DNA of 64,000 nt from Tamlana carrageenivorans (lineage in GTDB: Bacteria > Bacteroidota > Bacteroidia > Flavobacteriales > Flavobacteriaceae): positions 2,349,501 to 2,413,500 of the forward strand of contig NZ_CP025938.1 in the NCBI RefSeq assembly GCF_002893765.1, given 5' to 3'. The notes below the pieces were generated by a model, which searched no databases, had not been told where the DNA came from, and was given only the letters and a program-made list of their open reading frames with translations. Shown here one piece after another: positions 1 to 8,318 of the stretch. Position numbers and translations under genes: made by a program. Within the stretch, counting starts at the first letter, position 1; the number at the start of each line of letters is the position of its first letter.

Positions 1-732
1 ACCAGTACCTTGATCGATCACGTCAAACCCTGCTGCTAAGCATATGGCGTTCCCCGCTGCGGTATCCCATTCCATAGTAGGGGCAAAGCGTGGGTAGCAA
101 TCGGCAACACCTTCAGCAACCATGCATAATTTTAAACTACTGCCTTTAGAAATGGTTTCAACCTCTCCATGTTTTTCTTTCATGTCGTCTATGAATTCCT
201 GTGTTTCAGATGATAGGTGTGAACGGCTAGCGACAATAGTAAATTTTTCCTTTTTTATGGATAAAGGGAGTTTATCTGCTGAGCTTATTAATGCGTCTAG
301 AGTAAAATCCAAAGACGGGTTAGTGTCTTTATAGGCACCAATTTCGGTATTCGCAAAATACAAGGTATTAAGCGCAGGGACATATATAACACCGATGGTT
401 GGTATCTGATTTTCTACAAAAGCGATATTAACGGTAAACTCCCCATTTCTTTTGATGAATTCTTTAGTGCCGTCAATGGGGTCTACAATCCATAGTTGGT
501 TCCAGTGTTTTCGTTCTTCGTAAGGAAGGTGCTGCCCTTCTTCGGATAGAATCGGGTAGGTGAGTGTTTCTAATGCCTTAACAATAATGTTGTGGGATTC
601 GGTATCGGCTTTGGTTAGCGGAGAATCATCACTTTTGAAATTGACGTCGAAATTTTCATTTTCGTAAATTTCCATGATGCGGGCTCCGGCTTTTAGGGCG
701 GCGGTAATGGCTAGGGTTGTTAGGTGTTTCAA
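1..732 (-). CDS. cysQ: 3'(2'),5'-bisphosphate nucleotidase CysQ (C-terminus cut by window edge)
   Basis: Inositol-monophosphatase-fold enzyme that removes the 3' phosphate from PAP (and PAPS), the by-product of sulfate transfer. The frame is open from a TTG at 732 to the window edge. It shows the metal-binding EE at residues 64-65, DPIDGTKEF from about residue 84 and EWDTAAG near the visible end, all family signatures. TTG was chosen because the first helix of the family (here KHLTTLAITAALKAGARIM) begins there; the first ATG would remove it. It is the last visible gene of the minus-strand sulfate-activation block and probably clears PAP made by sulfotransferases. About 244 codons are visible, so only a short tail is missing. 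Confidence 0.95.
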   Translation of the reverse strand, partial: MKHLTTLAITAALKAGARIMEIYENENFDVNFKSDDSPLTKADTESHNIIVKALETLTYPILSEEGQHLPYEERKHWNQLWIVDPIDGTKEFIKRNGEFTVNIAFVENQIPTIGVIYVPALNTLYFANTEIGAYKDTNPSLDFTLDALISSADKLPLSIKKEKFTIVASRSHLSSETQEFIDDMKEKHGEVETISKGSSLKLCMVAEGVADCYPRFAPTMEWDTAAGNAICLAAGFDVIDQGTG

Positions 733-1255
733 ATTGAGATAAAAGTTAAAAGTACAAAGTTAAAAGTTAAAAAGAGGTTTAATCGTTTAATCGTTTAATT
801 GGAACTACGATTGGTGTGTTTTGTTTCAAGTTTAAGGTTTAAATTGACTGTTGACTGTTGAGTTGTCATTCCGATTGTAATGAGGAATCTCATGTTTGTG
901 TTTAGAGATTCTTCAGTCGTTCCTCCTTCTGAATGACATACAGGCTTATTTGTTTATTTGTTTAATCGTTGAATTGGGATTACGATTGGTGTGTTTTGTT
1001 TCAAGTTTGAGGTTTAAATTGACTATTGACTATTGACTATTGACTATTGACTATTGACGGTTGACTTGTCATTCCGATTGTAATGAGGAATCTCATGTTT
1101 GTGTATAGAGATTCTTCAGTCGTACCTTCTTTTGAATGACAGATGGTTGACTATTAACGGCCGTTTCACGATTAAACCAATAATCGTTTAAACGATTGAA
1201 CTTAAAAGACCATTGCCCATTAATCAAAACTTTTAAGTTATTGGTATTTTATTTT
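733..1255. repeat. Intergenic repeats: duplicated ~180-bp unit with heptamers and palindromes
   Basis: No gene seen. Two direct copies of a composite unit (about 780-945 and 963-1145) each contain an AT-rich lead (oligo ATCGTTTA words, then TTTGTTTCAAGTTT), a run of TTGACTR heptamers, and an imperfect palindrome that opens TGTCATTCCGATTG and closes GAATGACA (864-938 and 1067-1141). A third copy of the palindrome lies beyond dinD at 2167-2241. Confidence 0.8.
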
Positions 1256-2092
1256 TTAATTGAGTTTATCTGGATTTTTAGAAATTTTTCGGTCTTCACT
1301 ATTTAGTTTTCTACTCACTTTGTTTATGTCTTCTTCTGGTTTTAAATTTTCAGGAGTGATTCCTCTTGAAAGCAATGTTTTCCTTACTGTAGAATTATTT
1401 GTAATATGTTCCTTTGAAATAGCCGATTCTGTTTTCATTTTTTTGTTTTTAGCATTGAATATTGTTATTTCAGTTGCAAAGTCCTTAGCCTTTAAAAGAA
1501 TAGTGGGCATGAAATCAGCTAATGGTTTGTTTTTTATATCCCATTTCTTTTTCATTTCTTGAGTGGTTCTACCGAAAAGAGCTGTATCTCCTTTACTTCT
1601 AATTAAAGCAAAGTTTTTGTTACCACCTGTTTGTTCGAAAATAACTTGAGATAATTCTTTTTCTGTTTCTTTTAGTTTATTTCTAGCTTGCACACGTTCG
1701 AATTCAAGCATTTTTTGTTCAATAATTTCAGCCTTTCTCGTCTGAACAGCAAAATATCTTTGAGCAAACGCTATTTTTTCTTTTCTAGGATCTCCATTTT
1801 GAGCAATCAAATAGCAGGCGTATCTTGTTAGCATGATATCTGCTATTTCCTTTTCTGTTCCAGACCCAATAGCGACCATTTTCCCGACGTCAGCAAAATG
1901 GTTGGTAATCTCCTCTCCAGATAGTTCACATGCAGTTTTTGCTTTTGATATAACATTTTGGAAATTATCCCATTTGGAGTAATCCAACAAATGCTGTAGA
2001 TCTCGAGCTAGCCAAAATTCAACCCCTTCTTTGGTTTTTTGTGAATTGGACTCAAAATTACCTGTAAGTGTTTTTATTATATCTGATTTCAT
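1256..2092 (-). CDS. dinD: DNA-damage-inducible protein D (DinD)
   Basis: 278-residue DinD family protein. In E. coli DinD is an SOS-induced protein reported to inhibit RecA strand exchange; the family has a BRO/antirepressor-like N-terminal part. Here the N-terminal segment GVEFWLARDLQHLLDYSKW (about residues 23-41), the central GSGTEKEIADIMLTRYACYL and the long charged helix around residues 115-150 match the family, and length is normal. The gene sits between cysQ and cysN with no operon logic, and direct copies of the TGTCATTC palindrome and TTGACTR heptamers lie on both sides (1061-1160 and 2113-2258), so it looks like an inserted cassette. No LexA box was identified. Confidence 0.88.
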   Translation of the reverse strand: MKSDIIKTLTGNFESNSQKTKEGVEFWLARDLQHLLDYSKWDNFQNVISKAKTACELSGEEITNHFADVGKMVAIGSGTEKEIADIMLTRYACYLIAQNGDPRKEKIAFAQRYFAVQTRKAEIIEQKMLEFERVQARNKLKETEKELSQVIFEQTGGNKNFALIRSKGDTALFGRTTQEMKKKWDIKNKPLADFMPTILLKAKDFATEITIFNAKNKKMKTESAISKEHITNNSTVRKTLLSRGITPENLKPEEDINKVSRKLNSEDRKISKNPDKLN

Positions 2093-2292
2093 GAGGGCTT
2101 TCTGATGATCTTTGATTATTGACTATTGACTATTGACTATTGATTATTGATTATTGACTGTTGACTTGTCATTCCGATTGTAATGAAAAATCTTTTGTTT
2201 GGGGTTTAAGATTCTTCAGTCGTTCCTCCTTCTGAATGACAGATGGTTGACTATTAACCAAAAACTAACAACTAACAACCATTATCCATCAC
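2093..2292. repeat. Heptamer array plus TGTCATTC palindrome
   Basis: TTGACTR-type heptamers at about 2113-2166, then the 75-bp palindromic unit at 2167-2241, then AACTAACAACC-like short words. It matches the repeat on the other side of dinD in the same orientation. Confidence 0.75.
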
Positions 2293-3546
2293 CTATATCA
2301 CCATGCCAGCTGCAACGGTTTCATTCGTGGCGTCATCAACGAGAATAAAACTACCTGTTGTTCTGTTTTCTCGGTAAGAATCGACCATAAGTGGTTTTGT
2401 AGTTCTAATTTTAACCTTAGAGATGTCATTCATTTTAAGCGCGCTATCGTCTGTAATACGATCTAAGGTTTCGATATCAATTTTATAAATGATTTCTTTA
2501 ATCATCGCTTTTTGATCATTAGATGTGTGTCTGATACTGTATTTTGCTCTTGGTTTTGCTGTATCGTTGTGTAACCAACATAGCATGACCTCAATATCTT
2601 GAGAGGCATCGGGTTGGTTTTTGGAACGTACAATCATATCGCCACGGCTTATGTCGATATCGTCTTCTAGGGTTATAGAAACCGACATCGGCGCAAAGGC
2701 TTCATCAAGTTTGCCGTCTAAAGTGTCTATTGTTTTTATTTTAGAGGTAAAACCAGAAGGCATCACGGTAACATCATCACCCGGTCTAAAGATACCACTA
2801 GCAATTCGGCCCGCGTAGCCTCGATAATCTCTGTGAGAATCATTTTGTGGGCGTAGCACGGTTTGTACTGGAAAACGACCATCCACTTTATTGATGTCGC
2901 TACTAATATGCATGGTTTCTAAGGTATGCAACATCGGCGCGCCTTGGTACCAAGGCATATTTTCCGATCTATTCACAACATTATCCCCTAAAAGGGCGCT
3001 CACAGGAATAAAACGCACATCTTTCACTAATAACTTAGACGCAATTTCTTCGAATTGAGCTACGATATTGTTAAATACCTCCTCTGAAAAATCAACTAAA
3101 TCCATTTTATTAATACACACAATAACATGTGGTATTTGTAATAAGGAAGCAATAAAAGCATGACGCTTGGTTTGCTCTATAACACCGTGGCGCGCATCGA
3201 TAAGGATGGTAGCCACATTGGCTGTTGAGGCACCGGTAACCATATTTCTGGTATACTGAATATGTCCTGGGGTATCGGCGATTATAAATTTACGTTTAGG
3301 CGTCGTAAAATATCGGTAAGCCACGTCGATGGTAATACCTTGTTCACGCTCGTCTCTTAACCCATCGGTGAATAATGCTAAATCGACTCCTTCATGGCCT
3401 TTCTTTTTACTGGTGGTTTCAATAGCTTCTAATTGGTCTTCGAATATAGATTTTGAATCGTATAGTAGACGTCCGATTAAGGTGCTTTTGCCGTCGTCTA
3501 CACTTCCTGCTGTTGTGAATCTTAGGAGTTGGTTGTTGTTTAACAT
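2293..3546 (-). CDS. cysN: Sulfate adenylyltransferase subunit 1 (CysN, GTPase)
   Basis: Regulatory GTPase subunit of ATP sulfurylase; GTP hydrolysis drives APS formation by CysD. An EF-Tu-like G domain is clear: AGSVDDGKST (residues 13-22), DTPGH (91-95) and NKMD (146-149), followed by beta-barrel domains. At 417 residues it is the single-function form without a fused APS kinase; cysC is a separate gene at 5291. In most genomes cysN directly follows cysD; here they are separated by 846 bp holding a GIY-YIG gene and palindromic repeats, so co-transcription is uncertain. Confidence 0.97.
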   Translation of the reverse strand: MLNNNQLLRFTTAGSVDDGKSTLIGRLLYDSKSIFEDQLEAIETTSKKKGHEGVDLALFTDGLRDEREQGITIDVAYRYFTTPKRKFIIADTPGHIQYTRNMVTGASTANVATILIDARHGVIEQTKRHAFIASLLQIPHVIVCINKMDLVDFSEEVFNNIVAQFEEIASKLLVKDVRFIPVSALLGDNVVNRSENMPWYQGAPMLHTLETMHISSDINKVDGRFPVQTVLRPQNDSHRDYRGYAGRIASGIFRPGDDVTVMPSGFTSKIKTIDTLDGKLDEAFAPMSVSITLEDDIDISRGDMIVRSKNQPDASQDIEVMLCWLHNDTAKPRAKYSIRHTSNDQKAMIKEIIYKIDIETLDRITDDSALKMNDISKVKIRTTKPLMVDSYRENRTTGSFILVDDATNETVAAGMVI

Positions 3547-3758
3547 GGGTTTTGTTGTGTTTTATTTTTTGATAGGGCTTCGACAGGCTCAGTGTGACAT
3601 TGCGTTTTCGTTTTATTCTTTTATTTAAGTGGTCACTCTGAGCTTGTCGTTAATGTCACCCTGAGCTTGTCGAAGGGTAATCAAAGTTTGGAGTTCTATG
3701 CTTCGAAAGTGCTTCGACAAGCTCAGCATGACAAAAAACTCAGCATGACATGGCGTGT
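3547..3758. repeat. REP-like palindromes (CTTCGACAAGCTCAG family), left of GIY-YIG gene
   Basis: Several copies and reverse complements of CTTCGACAAGCTCAGYRTGAC (for example near 3579, 3626, 3657 and 3714), able to fold into hairpins. The order of words here (GTCACCCTGAGCTTGTCGAA, then GGGTAATCAAAGTT, then GCTTCGACAAGCTCAGCATG) recurs in the same order at 4195-4320. Confidence 0.8.
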
Positions 3759-4064
3759 TTATTTAACGCCACCATATTCAGTATAATTTTTCGAAAATTC
3801 TACAAGTTTATCCCAATCTTCTTCTATTAAAGCTTGTTTTTTTCTTCTGCTCCAGCCTTTTAACTGTTTTTCTTTTTGAATTGCTATGTTAATATCAGTA
3901 AATTCTGCAAACCATTTTAAAACTACAGGCCTTTTATTATAAGTGTAAGAGCCTTTGTCTTTTCCTGTATTATGTTCCGTTATGCGTCTTGTTAAATTAG
4001 AAGTGACTCCGATGTAAAATGAATTATCTTGGCATTGTAGCATATAAACATAATAAGTTTTCAA
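3759..4064 (-). CDS. Small GIY-YIG domain nuclease-like protein
   Basis: 101-residue stand-alone GIY-YIG domain of the UvrC/YhbQ type. YYVYMLQC near residue 4 and FYIGVT near residue 17 form the GIY..YIG core; the following TRRITEHN supplies the usual Arg and His, and a Glu/Gln-rich helix (IAIQKEKQLKGW) follows. Proteins of this size are common in Bacteroidota but their substrate is mostly unknown. It splits cysN from cysD and is bounded on both sides by direct copies of REP-like palindromes, which makes a link between nuclease and repeat possible (inference). Confidence 0.85.
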   Translation of the reverse strand: MKTYYVYMLQCQDNSFYIGVTSNLTRRITEHNTGKDKGSYTYNKRPVVLKWFAEFTDINIAIQKEKQLKGWSRRKKQALIEEDWDKLVEFSKNYTEYGGVK

Positions 4065-4392
4065 TTTTCTGTGTTTCTTTTAGGGGCTTCGGCAGTACTT
4101 CGACTGCACTTCGACAAGCTCAGTGTGACATTGTATGTATATTAATGCCTTAGATTTTATTTTTACAAAGCAAATTTGTTTCATGTTGTGTTGTCACCCT
4201 GAGCTTGTCATTGTTGTCACCCTGAGCATGTCGAAGGGTAATCAAAGTTAGGTGTATCTTTCTTCGTAGGTGCTTCGATAAGCTCAGCATGACTTGACGT
4301 GTTTTATTTTATTGCTTCGATGATGTTTAGACGGCCCTTCGATAGTACTTCGACAAGCTCAGTGTGACAATACGTCTTTTATTACTCTTCAA
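4065..4392. repeat. REP-like palindromes, right of GIY-YIG gene
   Basis: Holds no gene. It contains repeated CTTCGACAAGCTCAG / CTGAGCTTGTCGAA words near 4110, 4195, 4217, 4270 and 4340, arranged in the same order as in 3570-3755, so the two blocks are diverged direct repeats around the GIY-YIG gene. Confidence 0.8.
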
Positions 4393-5298
4393 TCAAAAAT
4401 ACCCCTGACGCTTACGATCTTCCATAGCAGATTCTGAGCGTTTGTCGTCACTTCTATTGCCTCTTTCTGTTTGGCGCATGCCAGCAACTTCATCGGCAAT
4501 TTTTTCTAAGGTATCGGCTTCTGATTCTATACCACCGGTGATCGTGATGTCACCCAAAGTTCTGAAACGGATTTTTTTAGTGACAATTTCTTCATGGTCT
4601 TCAAGGACTAAGAACTCCGAATTTGGAATCCAAGTGTCTTGTCTCCATACCACTTCGCGTTCATGAGCATAGTAAAGTGATGGTATGGCGATGTTTTCTC
4701 TTTTAATGTAGTTCCAAACGTCCATTTCGGTCCAGTTTGAAATAGGGAAGGCCCTAAAGTGTTCGCCTTCAAAATGCTTTCCGTTAAAGATGTTCCATAA
4801 TTCTGGACGTTGGTTTTTTGGATCCCATTGTCCGAAATCGTCTCTATGAGAGAAGAAACGTTCTTTAGCTCGAGCTTTTTCTTCATCGCGACGGCCGCCA
4901 CCAATAGCACAATCTATTTTGTTGGCTTCAATAGCATCGAGAAGCGTTGTAATTTGTAAAGCATTACGAGTAGCATTTTTTCCTTTTTCTTCGGCTACAC
5001 GTCCGTCATCAATGGATTCTTGTACAGACCCCACAATAAGGGTAGCGCCTAAACCTTTAATGATATCATCTCTAAATTGTATCGTTTCTGGGAAATTATG
5101 TCCGGTATCCACATGCATTAAAGGGAAGGGGATTTTAGCCGGGTAAAATGCTTTTTTAGCTAAGTGTGTGACTAAGATAGAATCTTTACCTCCTGAAAAT
5201 AAAATAACAGGGTTTTCGAATTGCGCCCAAACTTCGCGTAACACGTAAATCGCTTCAGACTCTAATTCATCGAGATAATTTAAATAGTACTTACTCAT
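4393..5298 (-). CDS. cysD: Sulfate adenylyltransferase subunit 2 (CysD)
   Basis: Catalytic subunit of ATP sulfurylase, making APS from sulfate and ATP with CysN. The PP-loop SGGKDS is at residues 35-40, and the C-terminal tail with RSESAMEDRKRQGYF is typical of CysD. Length (301 aa) is normal. The start overlaps the end of cysC by 8 bp, so the two are translationally coupled. Confidence 0.97.
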   Translation of the reverse strand: MSKYYLNYLDELESEAIYVLREVWAQFENPVILFSGGKDSILVTHLAKKAFYPAKIPFPLMHVDTGHNFPETIQFRDDIIKGLGATLIVGSVQESIDDGRVAEEKGKNATRNALQITTLLDAIEANKIDCAIGGGRRDEEKARAKERFFSHRDDFGQWDPKNQRPELWNIFNGKHFEGEHFRAFPISNWTEMDVWNYIKRENIAIPSLYYAHEREVVWRQDTWIPNSEFLVLEDHEEIVTKKIRFRTLGDITITGGIESEADTLEKIADEVAGMRQTERGNRSDDKRSESAMEDRKRQGYF

Positions 5299-5893
5299 GG
5301 GTTCTTAGTTCTAATTTATTTTTAATAGCTTGATATATGATGTCTACCGATTCTTCAATAGTATTTAGGTGTGATACTTCCACATCTGGGTTTATAGGCG
5401 CTTCGTAAGGCGCTGATATGCCCGTCATATTTTTAATTTCTCCAGCTCTTGCTTTTTTGTAGAGTCCTTTAACGTCACGTTGTTCACAAACTTCGAGGCT
5501 GGTATTCACGAAAACTTCCACAAAATTTTCAGGAGTTACCGTATCCTTTATAAATTGACGGTCTTTTTGATAAGGCGCCACGAAAGCTGCTAATACCACT
5601 AAGCCAGCATCGATAAAAAGTTTAGAAATTTCACCAATACGGCGGTTGTTTTCTGAACGGTCTTCGGGAGAAAATCCTAAATTTTGATTAATACCACGCC
5701 TCACATTATCGCCATCCAATACATAGGTGTGTTTTTTTTCTGAATTCAATCGTTCTTCTAAAGCGTTTGCTAAAGTCGATTTTCCTGAACCCGAAAGCCC
5801 GGTGAAAAAAATTAAAAAGGAATTATGGCCATTGAGCTTTTGTCGCTCTAATCGACATATTTTGTATTCGTGGTTGGTTATGTTTTTTTCCAT
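5291..5893 (-). CDS. cysC: Adenylyl-sulfate kinase (CysC)
   Basis: Phosphorylates APS at the 3' position to give PAPS, the sulfate donor. The Walker A motif GLSGSGKST is at residues 32-40 and DGDNVR at about 60-65; the APS-binding segment FVAPYQKDR and the KGLYKKARAGEI stretch are present. At 200 residues it is a stand-alone kinase. It overlaps cysD by 8 bp and the upstream DUF2061 gene by 16 bp, so cysC-cysD-DUF2061 form a tight unit. No PAPS reductase (cysH) is in the window, which favours PAPS use in sulfation over cysteine synthesis. Confidence 0.97.
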   Translation of the reverse strand: MEKNITNHEYKICRLERQKLNGHNSFLIFFTGLSGSGKSTLANALEERLNSEKKHTYVLDGDNVRRGINQNLGFSPEDRSENNRRIGEISKLFIDAGLVVLAAFVAPYQKDRQFIKDTVTPENFVEVFVNTSLEVCEQRDVKGLYKKARAGEIKNMTGISAPYEAPINPDVEVSHLNTIEESVDIIYQAIKNKLELRTHE

Positions 5894-6306
5894 TCGGATA
5901 ATCGTTTTCTCTTTTCTAATCCAAAATCTATTTTATACCAAGCCCGTTCGTGTAGGTAATATAAAAGCATTTTTGAAAGGACTTCTGCAGCACCAATGCT
6001 TAATCCTGTTAGCGGGTTTCCTGTAATGACCCAGGCTAATATCATGGTGTCTAGGGTACCTACAATGCGCCAAGTAATGGTTTTGAAGAGGTGTCTTTTT
6101 TTACTAGAGGTGATATTTATTCTAAACCAAATTTGCTCATGCAGGTAATACAAAAGCATTTTGGTAACCACTTCGAAAGCACCAACTTTTAACCCTATAA
6201 ACGGGTCTCCAGAGATTAACCAAGACAATAGAATCGTATCTAAAGTCCCGATGATACGCCAAGTAATGGCTTTAATTATATGTCTTTTATGTATTTTTTT
6301 AGACAC
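5878..6306 (-). CDS. Membrane protein with two tandem DUF2061 domains
   Basis: 142 residues made of two near-copies of the DUF2061 unit: one about 6-60 (KAITWRIIGTLDT..., ending MLLYYLHEQIW) and one about 71-127 (KTITWRIVGTLDT..., ending MLLYYLHERAW). Each half has two hydrophobic segments. DUF2061 genes are often found with cysC/cysD/cysN in Bacteroidota and other groups, but their biochemical role is not known; a membrane role in sulfate assimilation or transport is only a guess. It lies 2 bp below ugd and overlaps cysC by 16 bp. Confidence 0.9.
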   Translation of the reverse strand: MSKKIHKRHIIKAITWRIIGTLDTILLSWLISGDPFIGLKVGAFEVVTKMLLYYLHEQIWFRINITSSKKRHLFKTITWRIVGTLDTMILAWVITGNPLTGLSIGAAEVLSKMLLYYLHERAWYKIDFGLEKRKRLSEWKKT

Positions 6307-6308
6307 GT

Positions 6309-7757
6309 TTACTTACCAATAGATTGCACTTGAAATCCGATAGCCTCTAAGGCTTCTTGATTCAGTACATTACGACCATCAAAAACAAAGGCAGGCTTAC
6401 TCATGTTATCGTAAATTTTTTGCCAATCGTATGATTTAAACTCGTCCCATTCGGTAAGTACGGCAATGGCATGTGCACCTTCTACAGCTTTGTACGGATC
6501 GGTTTGGGTTTGTAGGTATTTGGCGTTTTCTGTTTCTGTGCGGGTGCTAAGATAATTTAAGTCCGCTTGCATTTGCTTTGCAGACACCTTAGGGTCGTAC
6601 ACGTAAATTTGAGCTTGCTCGTCGATAAGGCGATCGGCTACGTATATGGCTGCAGATTCGCGGGTATCGTTGGTGTCTTTCTTGAATGCCCAACCTAAAA
6701 AGGCAATTTTCTTTCCAGAAACGGTATTGTATAAAGTCGATACGATATTGTTGGCAAAACGATCGCGTTGGTGGTTGTTCATGATGATGACTTGCTCCCA
6801 GTAATCGGCCACTTCGTTTAAACCTAAAGATTTTGAGATATAAACTAGGTTTAAAATATCTTTTTGAAAACACGACCCGCCGAAACCTACGGATGCTTTT
6901 AGGAATTTAGGTCCGATTCGCGAGTCCATACCAATAGCTCTGGCTACTTCTTCCACATTAGCTTGGGTAGCCTCACAAAGCTCTGAAATGGCATTTATAG
7001 AAGATACGCGTTGCGCTAAAAAGGCATTGGCCACGAGTTTTGACAATTCTGAAGACCATAGGTTGGTTGTAATAATTTGAGCTTGAGGTACCCATGCCCC
7101 ATAAACATCCACTAAGGACTGAATGGCAGCTTTACCCTCAGGCGTTTGATCGCCACCAATAAGCACGCGATCGGGATTTGCTAAATCGGTCATTGCTGTA
7201 CCCTCAGCTAAAAATTCTGGGTTTGATAAAATTTGGAATTTTACGCCATTCCCTGTGTTATCTAAAATACTCTTGATGGCCTGTGCGGTTTTTACAGGAA
7301 GGGTAGATTTTTCAACAACGATTTTATCGGAAGTAGCGACTTCGGCAATTTGTCTTGCACAAAGTTCCACATATTTTAAGTCGGCTGCCATGCCTTTTCC
7401 AGCACCATAAGTTTTAGTAGGCGTGTTTACCGAAATAAAAATCATATCGGCCTCAGCAATAGCTTGATTAACATCGGTAGAGAAGAAGAGGTTTCTGCCT
7501 CGGGCTTCCTCAACCACCGCATCTAAACCAGGTTCGAAAATGGGAAGTTTCGATAAATCGGCATCGTTCCAATCGGCAATACGCTGCTCGTTTAAATCAA
7601 CAACCGTTACCTTAATATCTGGGTTTTTTTGTGCGATTACCGACATGGTGGGTCCACCCACATAGCCTGCGCCAATACAGCAGATTGATTTGATTTTTTT
7701 GTGGATAGTGGTTGCTGGTTGCTGGTTGGTTGTTGGTGATGTTGTTTCTACTGACAT
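6309..7757 (-). CDS. ugd: UDP-glucose 6-dehydrogenase, animal-like type
   Basis: Oxidises UDP-glucose to UDP-glucuronate. The Rossmann motif GAGYVGGP is at residues 29-36, the catalytic Cys is C296 in GFGGSCFQKD, and the C-terminal UDP-binding domain includes KKDTNDTRESAA. Segments such as ISVNTPTKTYGAGKGMAADL resemble animal UGDH more than the usual short bacterial enzyme, and 482 aa fits that subfamily. The first ~20 residues (Thr/Gln/Pro-rich) lie before the conserved core and are encoded by GGTTGCTGGTTG-type short repeats, so they are probably a lineage-specific extension. It starts the tight ugd-DUF2061-cysC-cysD unit. Confidence 0.94.
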   Translation of the reverse strand: MSVETTSPTTNQQPATTIHKKIKSICCIGAGYVGGPTMSVIAQKNPDIKVTVVDLNEQRIADWNDADLSKLPIFEPGLDAVVEEARGRNLFFSTDVNQAIAEADMIFISVNTPTKTYGAGKGMAADLKYVELCARQIAEVATSDKIVVEKSTLPVKTAQAIKSILDNTGNGVKFQILSNPEFLAEGTAMTDLANPDRVLIGGDQTPEGKAAIQSLVDVYGAWVPQAQIITTNLWSSELSKLVANAFLAQRVSSINAISELCEATQANVEEVARAIGMDSRIGPKFLKASVGFGGSCFQKDILNLVYISKSLGLNEVADYWEQVIIMNNHQRDRFANNIVSTLYNTVSGKKIAFLGWAFKKDTNDTRESAAIYVADRLIDEQAQIYVYDPKVSAKQMQADLNYLSTRTETENAKYLQTQTDPYKAVEGAHAIAVLTEWDEFKSYDWQKIYDNMSKPAFVFDGRNVLNQEALEAIGFQVQSIGK

Positions 7758-8318
7758 AATATTTTTGACTGTTGACTATTGACTGTTGATCTTTGACTTT
7801 TGACTGTTGACTATTGACTATTGACTGTTGATCTTTGACTTTTGACTTTTGACTGTTGACTGAAGTTCGTTTACCATTTAAAAATACACTTTGACTATTG
7901 GAAGTTTATGTCGATTGGCTATTTTTAACTATTAACTATTAACTATTAACTATTAACTTTTGACTGTTGACTATTGACCTTTGACCTTTGACCTTTGACC
8001 TTTGACTTTTGACTGTTGACTTTTGACAGAAGACGGAGGACAGAAGACCGAAGACTGTTGAGACTTCGACTGCACTTCGGCAGGCTCAGTGTGACATTTC
8101 TCAGTGTTTTTTTGTTGTTTATTTTTTTGAATAACGTTTAAATTTTCATGTTAGTTAATGTCCCCTTGAGGATTACCGAAATGAAAACATTGTTTTCAGT
8201 GAAGGTGCCTGGCGTAGCCATTAGGGGGGCGACCGCACTTCGACTGCATTCCGAAAGGCTCAGTGTGATTAACGTGATTTTGCATATAGCGTAGGGCATA
8301 TAGCTTATAGCATATTGC
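7758..8318. repeat. Heptamer (TTGACTR) arrays with a 72-bp dispersed unit
   Basis: 561 bp without a gene. TTGACTR / TTGATCT / TTGACCT heptamers fill about 7766-7860 and 7935-8035. Between them (7862-7935) lies a unit reading GAAGTTCGTTTACC ... ATGTCGATTGGCT that recurs at 9364-9436 and 10086-10158. REP-like CTTCGGCAGGCTCAGTGTGAC follows near 8075 and a degenerate copy near 8240. Confidence 0.85.
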
